Source of the DNA: Stercorarius parasiticus
Lineage: Eukaryota; Chordata; Aves; Charadriiformes; Stercorariidae
Direction: 5' to 3'
Assembly: GCA_013396915.1 (NCBI GenBank)
Contig: VWZL01000170.1
Span: 813,501-877,500 of the forward strand
DNA length: 64,000 bases
Numbering within the stretch: position 1 is the stretch's first letter; every line of letters begins with the position of its first letter. The notes beneath the pieces were generated by a model. That model made no database searches, was not told the origin of the DNA, and saw only the letters and a program-made list of their open reading frames with translations. The position numbers and the translations under genes are program-made. Shown piece by piece: positions 1 through 13,500 of this stretch.

Positions 1-1154
1 AAAATAGATCAACTGCAGTTTTGTTGAGGGTTTGTATCTTCCCAGTAATCCACAAACAGACAATTAGTTAAGAACATTACTAATAAATGTGTGTACTAAA
101 AATACATTTGATGCTGAATAAGAAATTACGGAGAATCCTGAATGTATGTATTACATAAGAATATGACTCCCAGTACAAAAAAAAGATCTTAGTACTTTTA
201 AAAGTTAATAATCATAGTGAAACAAATCGATAAGGTTAAATATTCTGCTGTCATTAAATAATATGCCACTTAACGCGTTTCTTTGGGTGTTACGTCCTTA
301 TGAATGGTTAATTAAACCCTTTGTTTCATAACTGGAAAGTGTTTAAGTTCATGTTTTAGTGAGCCAGATCCTGCCTATTGCACAAATGGCATTGGTACAT
401 CTTGTTCAGAGTCCCACTCTTGCTGAATGGTTCTTGCGGTAAACCCCAACACCCATGACAGAGCCCACTGATTTCAGTAGTACATCTGCCATACGACACG
501 TACAGCCTCGATTTACAAAACGCCCTCAATTCAGAAAAGCAGCTAAGCAACCCAGAAGGTTAAATCTTTTCTCTAACCATGCCCTGAGAAAACTGCTATT
601 CACTTACATTGTCACTTCTTTCGTATTTTAATACTGAAATATTTCTTACACACAACATTATAAATAACAGTTCATGTTATACTGAATAGACTGAGAGTAT
701 TTAATTTGTGCTCTCTGCCCCTCTCCTAAATGAAATGTGCTGTCTCCTGAATACATCTGCATGAAGAGCAATTTGGGATTATTTATGCAGATATGTGCCA
801 TTACCCATTAAAATGTAAAACAGAATGAGTAAATATTCAGTATTAATTTACAGATTATAACTATAAAAATTATTATCTGGAAAGCACACCAAAGTCTACG
901 ATTTAAGTAACAAGTTTATAAATAGGGTATCATATCAATAGGGACATATACCAAATAAATAGGGCATACATCAATAGACACCATTTCCTAACACTACCTC
1001 AACTTAAAAAAAAATATACACACGCATAACACACACATATGTATAAGAAAACTCACATACATTCAACAAGAAGTAAATTTAAAGTTGTACTTTCTGTAAA
1101 TTCAGTGTTTGCAATATGTCCTTGAAACATTTTTACACAGCTTGCAGAACCTAC
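1..1154 (-). other. APC: APC intron 9 (5' part, cut by the window edge)
   Basis: The intron begins with donor gtaggt at 1154 and runs off the window. It is AT-rich. No exon 10 (expected to begin within codon 438) is visible, and no repeat was recognised apart from a short CA-rich patch near 1018-1045. Confidence 0.85.
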
Positions 1155-1533
1155 TTGGGTTTTTGTCTTGGTCCATGCCTTGTTCGTGTGCTTCCTGCCA
1201 TTCCCAGCACGTTTCACAGTAAGCACGGATCTGCTCCAAAAGATGGAGCACGCGGATTTCCCGTCTGCCTCGCTTATCGTCAGGCTGGGAGTGAATGATG
1301 TTATGCAGTGCTGCGCTGGCTCTGGCACGGGCCTCTTTACTACCACGAGAGTTTCCTAACAAGACAGAGTCTTTATCGTTGCCATGTAAAAGCTGGATGA
1401 GGAGAGGGAGACATCCAGATTGACGCATGGCTATGCAGCTGTCTTGGGAGCTAGACATTGCTAGCAATGTTCTTGACATGTCATCTTTATCATGAGTACC
1501 AAGCATTGACAACAACGAATACACCATTTCCAC
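1155..1533 (-). CDS. APC: APC coding exon 9 (codons 312-437 plus one base), start of the armadillo region
   Basis: The 379-base exon encodes [20 protein letters not shown] and continues through [40 protein letters not shown] and [20 protein letters not shown] to NP. It is the first part of the armadillo-type helical domain, which binds partners such as Asef, KAP3 and the B56 subunit of PP2A. Acceptor gacctgcag|GTG at 1534; donor CCCAA|gtaggt at 1154, leaving one base of codon 438. Only two changes from recalled human sequence were noticed (S to A, P to Q). An internal CAG|ATC acceptor is present at 1231/1230. Confidence 0.98.
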
Positions 1534-4500
1534 CTGCAGGTCAAACGATTTTAAAAATACAGTTACATTTAAAAAACACACATCATTAAATTAAATTAAA
1601 ATGAAATCTGAATGATACACATAAGCAAAACCCCCATATTTAATGGGGCAAAAGCCTGTGCTGTTTAGAAATAAGTAAGTACTATTAGTACTTCAGCATT
1701 CATAATCTTAATAAATTTCATGTAGTGGTTAAATGGCTAGAAGTGGGTGGTAGCTGTATGTAACTGCATTAATCTACAAGACCAATGGCAAAGACTTCTA
1801 AATTTCCATTGCACAAAAAGATTAAATAAACATATTGATGAAAGCGTTTCAGTTTGAGAAATCTAAACTATATTTAAAATTAATTCTGTCTAAAAAAAAA
1901 AAGTTCTGTATGAATCACACTTTCATGTAAAGATGCTCTTCAGTGAATAACTATTTGTTATTGGTATTAAATACAATTATTCTAGATAACGGATAAGAAT
2001 GTATTTTTAGTTTACATTGTGCTAAAAAAATCTGACATCCATGTATTTTAAAGTTGTCCTTCAAAATTATTTCAAATTAACTAATTATTTTTTGTTATGA
2101 TGACTGATTTGCATATGGACCAGATTATTTATAGCAAATGCAAAACTGAAGAGTTAAATTAACACTTTTTCAATTTACAGGGATAAAACCAGTTAAGCAA
2201 AGAAATGCTCATCTTATATATATAAAATACCGAGCATTTGTCAAATTAATTCAAGCCATGAAAACCCATCAGTACACATTTAACTTGGCATAACTAAATT
2301 TCTCATTACAAGACAGCAACTTTTTAGGGATTCCCTTGGCTGATGAGTAATATAGTGGTCAACGCACTATTTGGTTTGTCTTTCCCATTCTGTTTTCTTC
2401 AATAATAGCTTTAGATCAAGAAACATATTTGGTTCTTCTAGTGAACTTTTAGTAGGATAACTAGATGTAGAGGATGATTTTAGATGCTGCCTAGAAACTC
2501 CAAACTCCTAAAGCCAAGATAAGCAGGAACATTCAAAATCAAAGCACAACATAAAGAAACTATCAAAGGGAATTGTAAAGTAGCAGAGTGTGTGTTTCTT
2601 TAGAACATACCAATTAAGGAAGAAATGAGACTTTGGACTGTTAGACAAAGTTTTCTACTAATAACTAGATATTTGCACTGGTTAGCAGAACAATGAGTGA
2701 TTTTGTTTTCTTCAGAGACAACTCAAATGTGACTGAAGATGAGTACAAATACCGAGTTATAAAAAAAAACGGATAGCAGTGTGCAGACTAAGCAGCAAGT
2801 CTGTTAACATCGACTTCTCTCAATACTATAGGATTGCTGAAGCAACAGAAATCTTAGAATCTGTGAAACTGTATGATCACATGCAAAATCCACTGAAATT
2901 GTCTTGGAGCCAATTTATGACAGCCTAGCATCCCAGTTTGGAGATCCTGTCTTCTTGGTCTGTGAAAAATCAAATACAGTATTAAAACAAACCACTTGGA
3001 TTCTTAAAGGAGAGTGAATTTAATCTGCTTTATGCATGCCTCTTGACAGATATTTCAAGTGGCAGCTTTAATCCAGTCTGATTTGGATTTGGAAGGTAAA
3101 GGTTTTGTCAGAAAATAAAGCTGAAGAAGCCACCAAAATCCAGCCTCTAGGTTGTGGCAAATACAGTATGAGAAAAAATAATAGTAAAAAAAATTGTGTG
3201 TCTCTCTCTGTATACATGCATTGCCCAGAGACACATCTCTTGCTGCACCTGTAAATGCATTCCTGTATTTGTAATCTTTACTACTTTCCCTTCTGATAGG
3301 ATATGGGGTGATGGCTTCAAACTGGAAGAGGGGAGATTTAGATTAGATATTAGGAAGAAATTTTTCACTATGACGGTGGTGAGACACTGGAACAGGTTGC
3401 CCAGAGAAGCTGTGGATGCCCCATCCCTGGAAGTGTTCAAGGCCAGGCTGGATGGGGCTTTGAGCAGCCTGGTCTAGTGGGAGGTGTCCCTGCCCATGGC
3501 AGGGGGGTTGGAACTAGGTGATCTGTAAGGTCGCTTCCAACCCAAACCATTCTATGATTCTTCTCAGGCATTAACATTCAGCTTTTCCTACCTCACAGCA
3601 CACTCAGTACAACCTGTTTCTTTGCTTGTACCCTTCCAAACCCAGTCCCTTTCCTGGCCTTCAAGGCTCTCCCGCTGTTTGCAGCTTTTGGGAGTTCTAC
3701 AATTTCAAATGAAAACTCAGCAGACAGACTAGCTGATGTCATCTCCATTTGGTACATGCATACAGTGCAGGACTGAAATTACAACATTATAACCCTGTTT
3801 TAAGGCCCAAAGTAATTAATACTATGTCAAGCTAATAGGCCTTGCTTCCCAGAGACGGCACTCAGCACACCACTGATAATATCTATAACTGCTGCTGATT
3901 CCAAAGGCAGTATAAACTCCAGTTGTTCATGAACCCAATTTTGTGTTACAGATTTGCCCTATTCTTCCCCTCTCTTTTCATGATGCACATATACTTTGAG
4001 CACAGTGTTTTGTGAACAGACAGTTATCACCGTGAAGGGCTTACATAAGTTTTTCTTCCCCCCACCCTGTTTAGTTTCTCAGCAATTGCATCTGTTTTGT
4101 GGAGTTGGAACTCTGGAAAGGTATTCAAAGCACTGCTCTTAAAAGCGTTAGTTTTCATCATGGATTATAAATCAACATCACAAGCTTTTTAGATATTCTA
4201 GGAGTTTCTATCAATCATTTTTTCCTTACTGTAACAACTCTTAACTGATCATCAACACGTAAAAAAAATTATCTCTGTCCACATATTTTAAAAGTTGAAA
4301 AAATATTCCAAAATTTTAGCTCCATAAAATTACTACGTGTGGATAGATTGTTCAGCTAATATTAGTACTATTGGCAGAAACAATGAGGTTATTGTATTAG
4401 TAAAAATGTAGCATTAGCGACCTGTGGTTTGTAATCTTCGGTTACCTTGGTACCCAGATGACTTGTCAGTCTGCGAGGAACTGAATAGTTATTACTGGAG

Positions 4501-7500
4501 CTCATAACACTGGCTGTCTCGTGGTCCATTCGAGCAGCAGAACCCTGCAAATTTAAACAACAATTCAGTATAAAACAAAGTCTGAGTGAAAAAAGAACTA
4601 TTGCCTAATTCAGTTTCAGCACTGGATCATGAAATCGTACTGACAGTAACGAACTGCCAACTTACTTTGGTTAAGTTAGGTCCTCCCTGCCCTGACACAA
4701 CTTGAGAGGTCAATGTTAAGCTGGGCTTTATTAACCACTTTTCCTAAAATTAAGTCTCAATAGGGTTGTATTTTCAATGGAATTATTTTATAGTTACTGT
4801 TTTCACCAAGAAGGAGGTAGTAGTAGTGCACAGGAGTAAGTACTTCTTCAGAACACACCCACGAATGCAAGAACTGACAAGTAAAAGGAGATTCATCTGG
4901 ACACAGAGTAACCCTACTTGAATTTGTCCGTATCAAAAGGAAATTATGAGTGGATATATACATTTCAATTTTTTTAATGAAAAGCTGTAATATAATGCTG
5001 ACACTACTCGCTGTAATTTTCCTAGAAATTATTGTTAATAGCATGCTCCTACATGTAGTGGCAAGACTCAGTTATTAGCTGCTTTGTCCTCTTTAAATCC
5101 ATTTTATGTATTTACGTTTTCCCTTTTTTTAGCATCTTTTATCCACTCACTCTATTTGCCTTTTTTTTCCTGTTGTTGTTTTTCTTTCTTTTTCTCTGCT
5201 TCCTACCTGTGAAGCTTCCCTCACTATGTCCCTCCCTTCCTGTTCACTTTGGCAAATTAAAAACACATTTGACTAGCAAACACTTTTAGTGTCAGAACAC
5301 TGTTTTACACCAGTCTTCTGCTGATCCTCTACAAAAGCTAAAATCTGTTAATGAAATTATTAGTTTGAAAATGTTGTTTTGCAAATTAAGTTATCAATGA
5401 GTATATTTTTTTTTCAATAAAAATATATAACCCACTGAGGAAAATGGTAGGAAAGACACTTTGAAATAATTTCTAAGTTTTCTCTAGGTGCACCATAAAG
5501 AAAGAAGAATATTCCTCTCCAACTATTTGCTATTCATACAATTCAACATTTTAAATTTGAAGTTGAAAGTGATTATAAGTAAAAGGTAGGAATAACTTCA
5601 TGTAGTCTTCGCCTATACAGAAAAAAATTCTAGTTATACTGGTATATTTAAACACACATTATTATACTCATTTCACTCTCCCTTTTAAATCCAGAACATT
5701 TCATGCATTTTCCAGAGTAAGTATTATGCTAAAAGAATATAACTAGAATGATTTAAATTCACGCAATTTATTCCAATATATATTTCCTACGTAAACAAGC
5801 CCTTATTTTTTCTGTTGACTACAGGCAAAATTTAAAATCTTAAACCTTAGAATGACAATTACATTGGATTTTCTCAATTATTCACTTAAATATTATCTGC
5901 AGTGCTAGGAACATGGGAACGATTCCTAGATTTTTACACCGAGCAATCCCTTCATGTCATCTTGACCTCAAACTACATTCAGAGGGTTACAGCTTCAGCA
6001 TAATGTACATGCCAGAACTCTCCATTAAGTTCAGCATCATTGTTTTATCCAAGAAGGTAAAAAAAGACCTAAGTTTGGAGCACTACCTATTAAAATTCAC
6101 CATTGTGTAGACAGAAATAGCATAATTTTTCTATCATTTCCCCAAAACAGTATCAACCTTGATTCAGATAACTACGTCCTTCAGAGCCATCACGTGGCCT
6201 TGCTACTCTGAGGATGCCAGGATACCCAGGTTAAGTGGATCTATGTTTCTTACTGGCTCCTAAAGAAAGATGTGAAAGAACTAGTGTAAGATGTATAGCC
6301 ATTCATCTCAGAAAATGGGAAATGACAAGGAGATGCTATGTGGACCCTCCTCATGTAGAGCCTCCTCTTTCAAAATCTTTTATCTGTCTACTTCATCTTG
6401 TTTTCTCCTCGAATCTCACTGAACTCCTTTATAAAAACTTGCAAAACTAAGGTATGAAAAAAATTTTACTTCAGCAGCAGGATAGCAAGCGTAATGGAAA
6501 AGAGAAGACAGCTGAAAGATGGTGCAGGAAAGGACATAACTGAATCCAGTGAAATCCTGGATTCAATTGGCAATGTTTCAATTAACATTGATTATATGAC
6601 TACAAAACCAATTAGAAGCAAATTATTTGGTTAAAACTTTTTTTGCACTCCACTGAATAGTGATTACTCAAAGTATATTGAGCTGATTTATCAGAAATAA
6701 ATGTTATGCCCAATCCATTAAACCTGCTCTGTCTGGACTTGCACTGAAAGTAAATAATCCCCAGATGTCTGTTTTAACACAGATTGAGCGCCCTGGCTCT
6801 ATCGACCTCCAGGAGGAAGGAATATGCACGTTTTATACGTTTTTATGAGGCAAAGTTAACAATTGCACAAATCCTCAACATAAGACCTCAAATGAAGTAT
6901 GAATGAATCTCCCACTTGCCTAACTCTGCCAAGACATGACAATCCCTTCTTCCTTCCTTCCCTGTAGAATATGTTGTCCAGAAAAACTCCCGGTTCATAC
7001 GCTGAAGATGGATGATACAGCCACAATGCATCAATTATTTAAATACATTACGCTTTCAGCCCCAAAGCAGCACTGAACTATTTTCTTCCCAAACAATAAA
7101 GCTGTCATAAGAATTAGAGCCAGAGCCTCAAGCAATTGCTCAGATATGGATGATAGAGCTTAATTCCAAATGGTGATCAAATATATTTCAAAAGCAGAAT
7201 TATGGGCTGTGCTTAATGTTTAATCAAGTGAAATATTCTAGCCAAACCACAATTCTTTCTGATAAATCTTCTTGTACAAGACAGTTGCAGTAGTATTTAA
7301 ATAATTCTACTTCCCTGAGTAGCAAAAATATTTTGCATATGAATTCAACTATTAAATCTGTATTGTAATGCTTTAAAACCCCAATTAATAGTGGGAATGT
7401 CTCAGCTACAGTTGGAAATCATAAAGGGAATAATCATTAGCACATGGTAAATAAATCAAAGTATTTTTAGACACTAAGAGAAGTCATGAATTTTGATAAA

Positions 7501-10500
7501 TATTTGTTTTAAAAGACAAGTAAAGAATTTAATGTACCCCTCAAAATATTCCACTAATGTATTTCACCAATAAAAGGAATAGCAATGAAAGATTATTCAG
7601 AAGCATTTAAATAACCCTTCAGCCCACTTCCAGATTACCTCATTGATACTACTGTTTCAAAGCTTTATATAAAACAGTATTAAAGAAATGTTAATGATAA
7701 ATCTGCCATTTGGTTCTTCTCTTTTTTAAAAATCACTGATATTTCAGTGATAATTTCTAAAGTGAAAATTTGAACAATTTTCCATAATTTTCTAATATTA
7801 CAGCTCACCTACAATAAAATACATTTTCTGTAGTCATTCTTATTATCTCTTTCATAGCAGTGGGCTCATTAATCATTTAAACAAAAGAAAAATGTTCCTT
7901 GCACTACTGAATATTTATACTTCATCTTACTAAAATATTTCCTCCCAATAAATACAAGAAATTTCTCACATATAGATGGAAAGAAGAAAAACATACACCT
8001 TTTTAAAATGTGCAGGCATACAAACACCATTAGCTATATACCAATACATAAGCATTGCACATTTCGAGTATTTAATTATACTCTCAACAAACAAAATAAT
8101 CAATTTACCTGACCAGCACTGCTAGTTGCCGTGCTGATTTCTGCTGCTCCTTGACCTTCACTCTGCCTCTCTGTATCATGGGGACCTGCATCATGCTTGC
8201 TTTGAGGTGCTCTCTGTTAATATAAGAGTTTATGAAATTACATGCCGAAATGAAGTACCCTTTACCATTCAAAGCTTTCTAAGACTGTGAACGCATCAAT
8301 GCTGCGTCCTCACAAAGCCCTTCAACAGCACTTTTGTATTTCATAACCCTCTCCCTCAAAAATTAACAGCTGAGACCGAGCGTCTTCGAAAAACTGCACG
8401 ATGAAAGTGAAGCATGTCCTCTGAGGATTATAGCCCTGCAAGACAAAGGATTTGCTGTGAGACACAGAAACACCATTTTCCACCAGCTGTGCTCACATCG
8501 CTATCAGAAATGTAACAGAATTGGAGCAAACAACTGTCTTCCCTGCACTGTCACGTGGCCCGTGCATTTACTGGAGACGACGGCTAGCACAGCTCAGTCA
8601 AGCTTCACATTCAAAGACCAATAATTTCTGCGTGAACAGAAGGATATCCGTACTGTAAGAATCCTGCTAAATTTCAAGGACAAACAGTGCAGGAATAACC
8701 ACTTTGATGCAAATAAAATTTATATAACCTGATACTGATCTATCTAATATTTTATTAAAATAAACTCAACTAATCTGGCGAGCTGGTACATACACGTTTC
8801 AGTTCCTTCAGGAGACCCAATTTTCTATACATCTACATGAAAATTAAACCAGTGTCCCTGTAACTGGCGGGGATCATCAGATCAACGCGAAAACCAGACT
8901 TTTAAATACGGTTTCTTAATAAAGCAAACAGAGTAACTGAGCAGTAATGAAGCATGTGAAGTATCCAGTATTATCTACTAATGTGTTTAAAATGTTTCAG
9001 ATTTTCAGAAAGACATAAATAATCCTGTCCATGGAACTGTACTGAAGTCTGAAGTTGAAAAGCCATCACCTTACCCACAAAGCACAATTATTCTCAAAGT
9101 ATTAGTTTTAATGCCAAACCTCATTTTTCAGACTCGGAGCCTACCACCTTAACAGACAACACTCTTGCATCCCTCTCAATTAATTTAACTACATGTGGTA
9201 TATTAAATTCAGTTCCTATGCGGCTCTGCAATGTTCTTGAGCAGTACAGCCTATGATAGCGTAGTCTGCCTCATCCTGCTTTATGGAAATTTCTCTTTAA
9301 CTATTAGCAGAAACACACTTCTCTTCGGTGTACGTACATTGAAACTTTAGTTACCTGGTGATCAAACTCATACAGTATCACTGGCATACTAACTCTATTT
9401 TGTTCCTATGAAGACATTAGAGCCTCAAAGTCAGAAAATTTTTAATGTTCAACAAAGTTGCAGAAACCAGCAACTGACTAAATATGTGTGAAGTGGTAAT
9501 TTCAGGACAAACTTAAGAAAATTAAACCTATAGGGTTTAACTGCAAGAATAAGATATGTCAAAGAACACAGCAGTATTAGACAAAGTAATAACATGACAA
9601 AATTGAACACAATGATGGGTAACATTTTTCTTAACATTATCATGGCTCAGTTATGGAAAATGAGCAATCCACAAAGCAAAACTCACAAAATCCTTTAAGA
9701 GACACAGTGTTACTGTCATTTTAAATTTGACCTGTAATTTCAAAAGTCACCATCTCTGTCATTTTGTATGAAACGATACTGTTACTGATGCTCATACAAT
9801 GACTAAAGAAATTTTGGTTGCCAATACAAGAGTGGGGACCCACTCAAGATGAGGCCCTTATGCGTATTATATGCAGAATCCCCATCTCATGGTACTTTCA
9901 ATCTGGAATAAAGTGTAATGACAAGTTTGACAAAATCTAGATCTAAGCCTCAAGTGTAACTCGGGGCAGAAGTTTCCAGTAATTAGGTGACAGTCATTTT
10001 CAATTAAATAATGAATTACATGTAGTATTCAACATACTGAGAGGCAAAAAGCTGAACTGTTCATTAGCCAGGCTCTGACCCACTAGGTAACCTGATGGGG
10101 AATAATACTACTTTTCAAGAACACTCCTGGGTTTGGGGCAATTTTTTTGGGGTGGTGATGACGGTGTACCTATTGAATGGGTTTTGATGCGTCTAGAGCA
10201 CAAACAGAGAGATATTTCTTTCCCTGACAAGAAAAGCTTCTGCTCTCCTTGGCGCTCTCTGTCCTTCTCCTCCCATTCACATACTTTTGTTTGCTACGTG
10301 CTATTTATGAATGAGTTGGCTTCCCATTCCCCCCAAAGCACCCTCAAAAATACGCCACTACAATAAGTACCTAACACCCAAATTATTTTATAATTATAAA
10401 TTTTAAACAGTTACTAGCAGGGCTTACCTAACTTATCTAACTTTAAACGCAGCATGCACTGACAACATGCACAGACATTACTGTCACAAGAGTCCTTGGC

Positions 10501-13500
10501 TGGGCTTGAATGCCAAATCTGCAAGTTCATAGCAAAGAGTTTTTACCACTTCAGCTACTGAAGTAATTTGAAGTGAGAAGTTGTTCTCCTCATGCAGACT
10601 GGCCCAAAGGAGGTAACAGTAATGCAGGCAACAGGTATTTACTGAAAACAGATTCTTTATATAAATAGGTATTTATTATAGATGTACTAATTTATTTAAT
10701 GTAAGTAACAACACATACTTATTATATATGCATATTATATAAATATAAAAATAATAAGCATCCACACACATGTGGATGATTAAAATATATGTTTGTATAG
10801 ATAAGAGCATTACAGTAAATGGACTGTGGATTAGTAGTTGTAAAGACAGCATATAACCACGGCAAGCACGCCCCCTCTTCGCATTACCTTTTAACATTGA
10901 ACTTGGTACCCGTGGATGGAAATATCTAAACTCCCAACCGCACTAGCAAAGGACCAGAGCACGCACACAGCTGCAGGGCCCGTAGCCTCCACTGGAGGTA
11001 CAGCAGCTGGAGAGCCCCGTGTTAAACAGCACCTCCCATTTCCAAGCATGGCTTTTGACGAGGTGTAAGCTCGGTTCAGAGCCCTCTGCTTCTGAATTCT
11101 GTTTCTGAATTCTGGCACCACAGGGCAAAAGTCACTTTTAACGGTGCGTGCTTGCTTGCTCTTGCCGCAAGTGCCTATTACAGGTGGACAGAGCTGCTCC
11201 CTCCATCTTGTTTGCCACTATTTTCTAAGTGCTTCGGAAGTCAACAGTTAACCAGCACCTGTCAATTTTTAATTTCTCTGTATTTATTAAAAGAAAAATA
11301 ATAAATCTCTAGGTATTCTATGACACTTGCAAGCATAGTAGGCCTTGATAATTTTTGCCAAGACAATGAATTACAAATAATTTTACCTAACACTTCGTCA
11401 ACGTGAGTTGTCAAAGCAACCTCTTGTGTATTTACTAGGACAGAACACTCTTCTATGCATAAACGACTGTTTTTTCACCAATATTCAACTACCCTATTAT
11501 TTTCTTTGTGTTGAAAACTACAGATACGCTCTTATTTTCTAGACACCAGAAAACATTTATTTTGCCATTACCTCATATTAAACAGAACACACATACAGGT
11601 ATAAGTAAGAAGCTAAGGCAAAGAACAATGTAAGACACAAAAATAAGAAACCATAAGATTTTTTGCTTTTGCTACAGTTGAGTCAAAGGAAAAAGAAAGT
11701 CTAGTGAGTCAAATCTTTGAGAGAACTCCGTCCATCACAGTTTAAACAGTTTAGAGCTTGCTGAGCATAATCTCTGTACGGAATAAATCCTTTACATTTT
11801 ATCTGCTGCAATGTTGCCCAATGGAAATACCTCACATATTTCAAATGACAGGTAATTTGAAAGAAAGGCCTGTACCACTATAATAAATTGAAAACCCCAT
11901 ATTAAACACTTGCCAAGAATTTGCTTTTTTCTCTTAAGTAATTTCAGATTGTACCTGACAGCCAAAAAATCTCTTTGGAGGGGTCTAACTCTACAGTGGA
12001 TTTCAAACCTTACTATGAAAATCTAGCAAAGTATCTAACAGAAGTTTCACAAAATTTGAAGGTACCATCACTTGCAGGTAAATTACTTCAATTTTCTTCT
12101 AGCAGCATTTACAAGACTTTAGTAATTCACTAAACCTTAAAAACATGCTAAAATGTGAGCCAAAATTTTCTCTGCTCATTGATTTCCAAAAGCTATTTTT
12201 ATGGTGTGGTACTATATTGGTCTTATTCTACAAGATATATTGCACTTGGACTCCACAGTGACTGGCATCACCACAGGGGCCAACTATATCATTAGACAAG
12301 CTATGGTATTTATTACTGTTGTTACTAAATCTTTATAAACATAAGGAGCGCATTCACTCTGGTATCACTATATCAGGCACAGTACAAAAATAAAATAAAT
12401 GCCTCATGTTTATGTTTTTCAGTTATATGGACTCTGCAGTTCGACTGCTACTACCTTCCTCCTTGTCACCAGGGAACTTCAGAACTAGATGCAGCTGTTT
12501 TCCATAGGAGATGTCAATCCTTTGGAAATTATTTAAAAAACTATAAAGTGCACAGTGACTGCCTCCTTTACCTACTACCTCCTTTAGGACTCTGTCCTAA
12601 AATGTGTACCTATACAACCAGCCACCCAGACACTTTACAGATAAGACACACCACAACAAAATTTTGATATATTAGAACTTCCATGTATTCAGCAGCCAAA
12701 TCATTTGGTGAAAGGAGCGAAGAACAATCCACACAACTGAGATGAAGTGGAATCCCCTTGAGCACAGGCATGTAAGGAAGGAGATGCAGCAGAATGTTGT
12801 CTCGTGGGGAAAGCTCTGAAGCCTGTGCTGGGGAATGGGCATGTTTGGGTCCCTCTCTGGCCCCTCTACACTAATGCACACTGCATGGGTAACAAACAGG
12901 AGGAGTTAAAGTGTGTGCAGACATGGGGCTGTGACCTCGTTGGGATCATGGAGACATGTTAGGACAGCTCATACAACTGGAAGGCTGCAACTGAGGAATA
13001 CAGACATTTTAGGAAAGACAGGCTGGGAAAGCTCAGGGGAGACCCTATCGCTCTCTACAACTACCTGCAAGGAGGTTGTAGCAAGGTGGGGGCTGTTCTC
13101 TTCTCCCAAGTCACAAGTGATAGGAGGAGAGGAAAAGGCTTCAAGTTGCACAAGGGGAGGTTTAGATTGAGTGTTAGGAAAAATTTCTTCACTGAAAGGG
13201 TTATCAAGCATTGGAACGGGCTGCTCAGAGAAGTGGTTGAGTCACCATCCCTTAAGGTATTTAAAAGACATGTAGATGTGGCGCTGAGGAACGTGGTTTA
13301 GGAGGATTTGGCAGTTTATGGTTTATGGTTGAACTTGATAATCTTAAAGATCTTTTCCAACCTATATGACTCTCTGATTCTACGGTAAGGAGGGGGAGTT
13401 GTGACCACACAGGTGATAGAAGAGTCAACAAGGAGAGGTACTGTGCTGTACCTGATACTTGCAAAGAAGGAAGAAGTGGTTAAGGACATGAAAGCAGTGA

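Noticed and set aside
1053..1359. Overlapping frames on both strands around APC exon 9
   Set aside because: Other-frame shadows of exon 9; only the minus frame 1533-1155 carries APC sequence.
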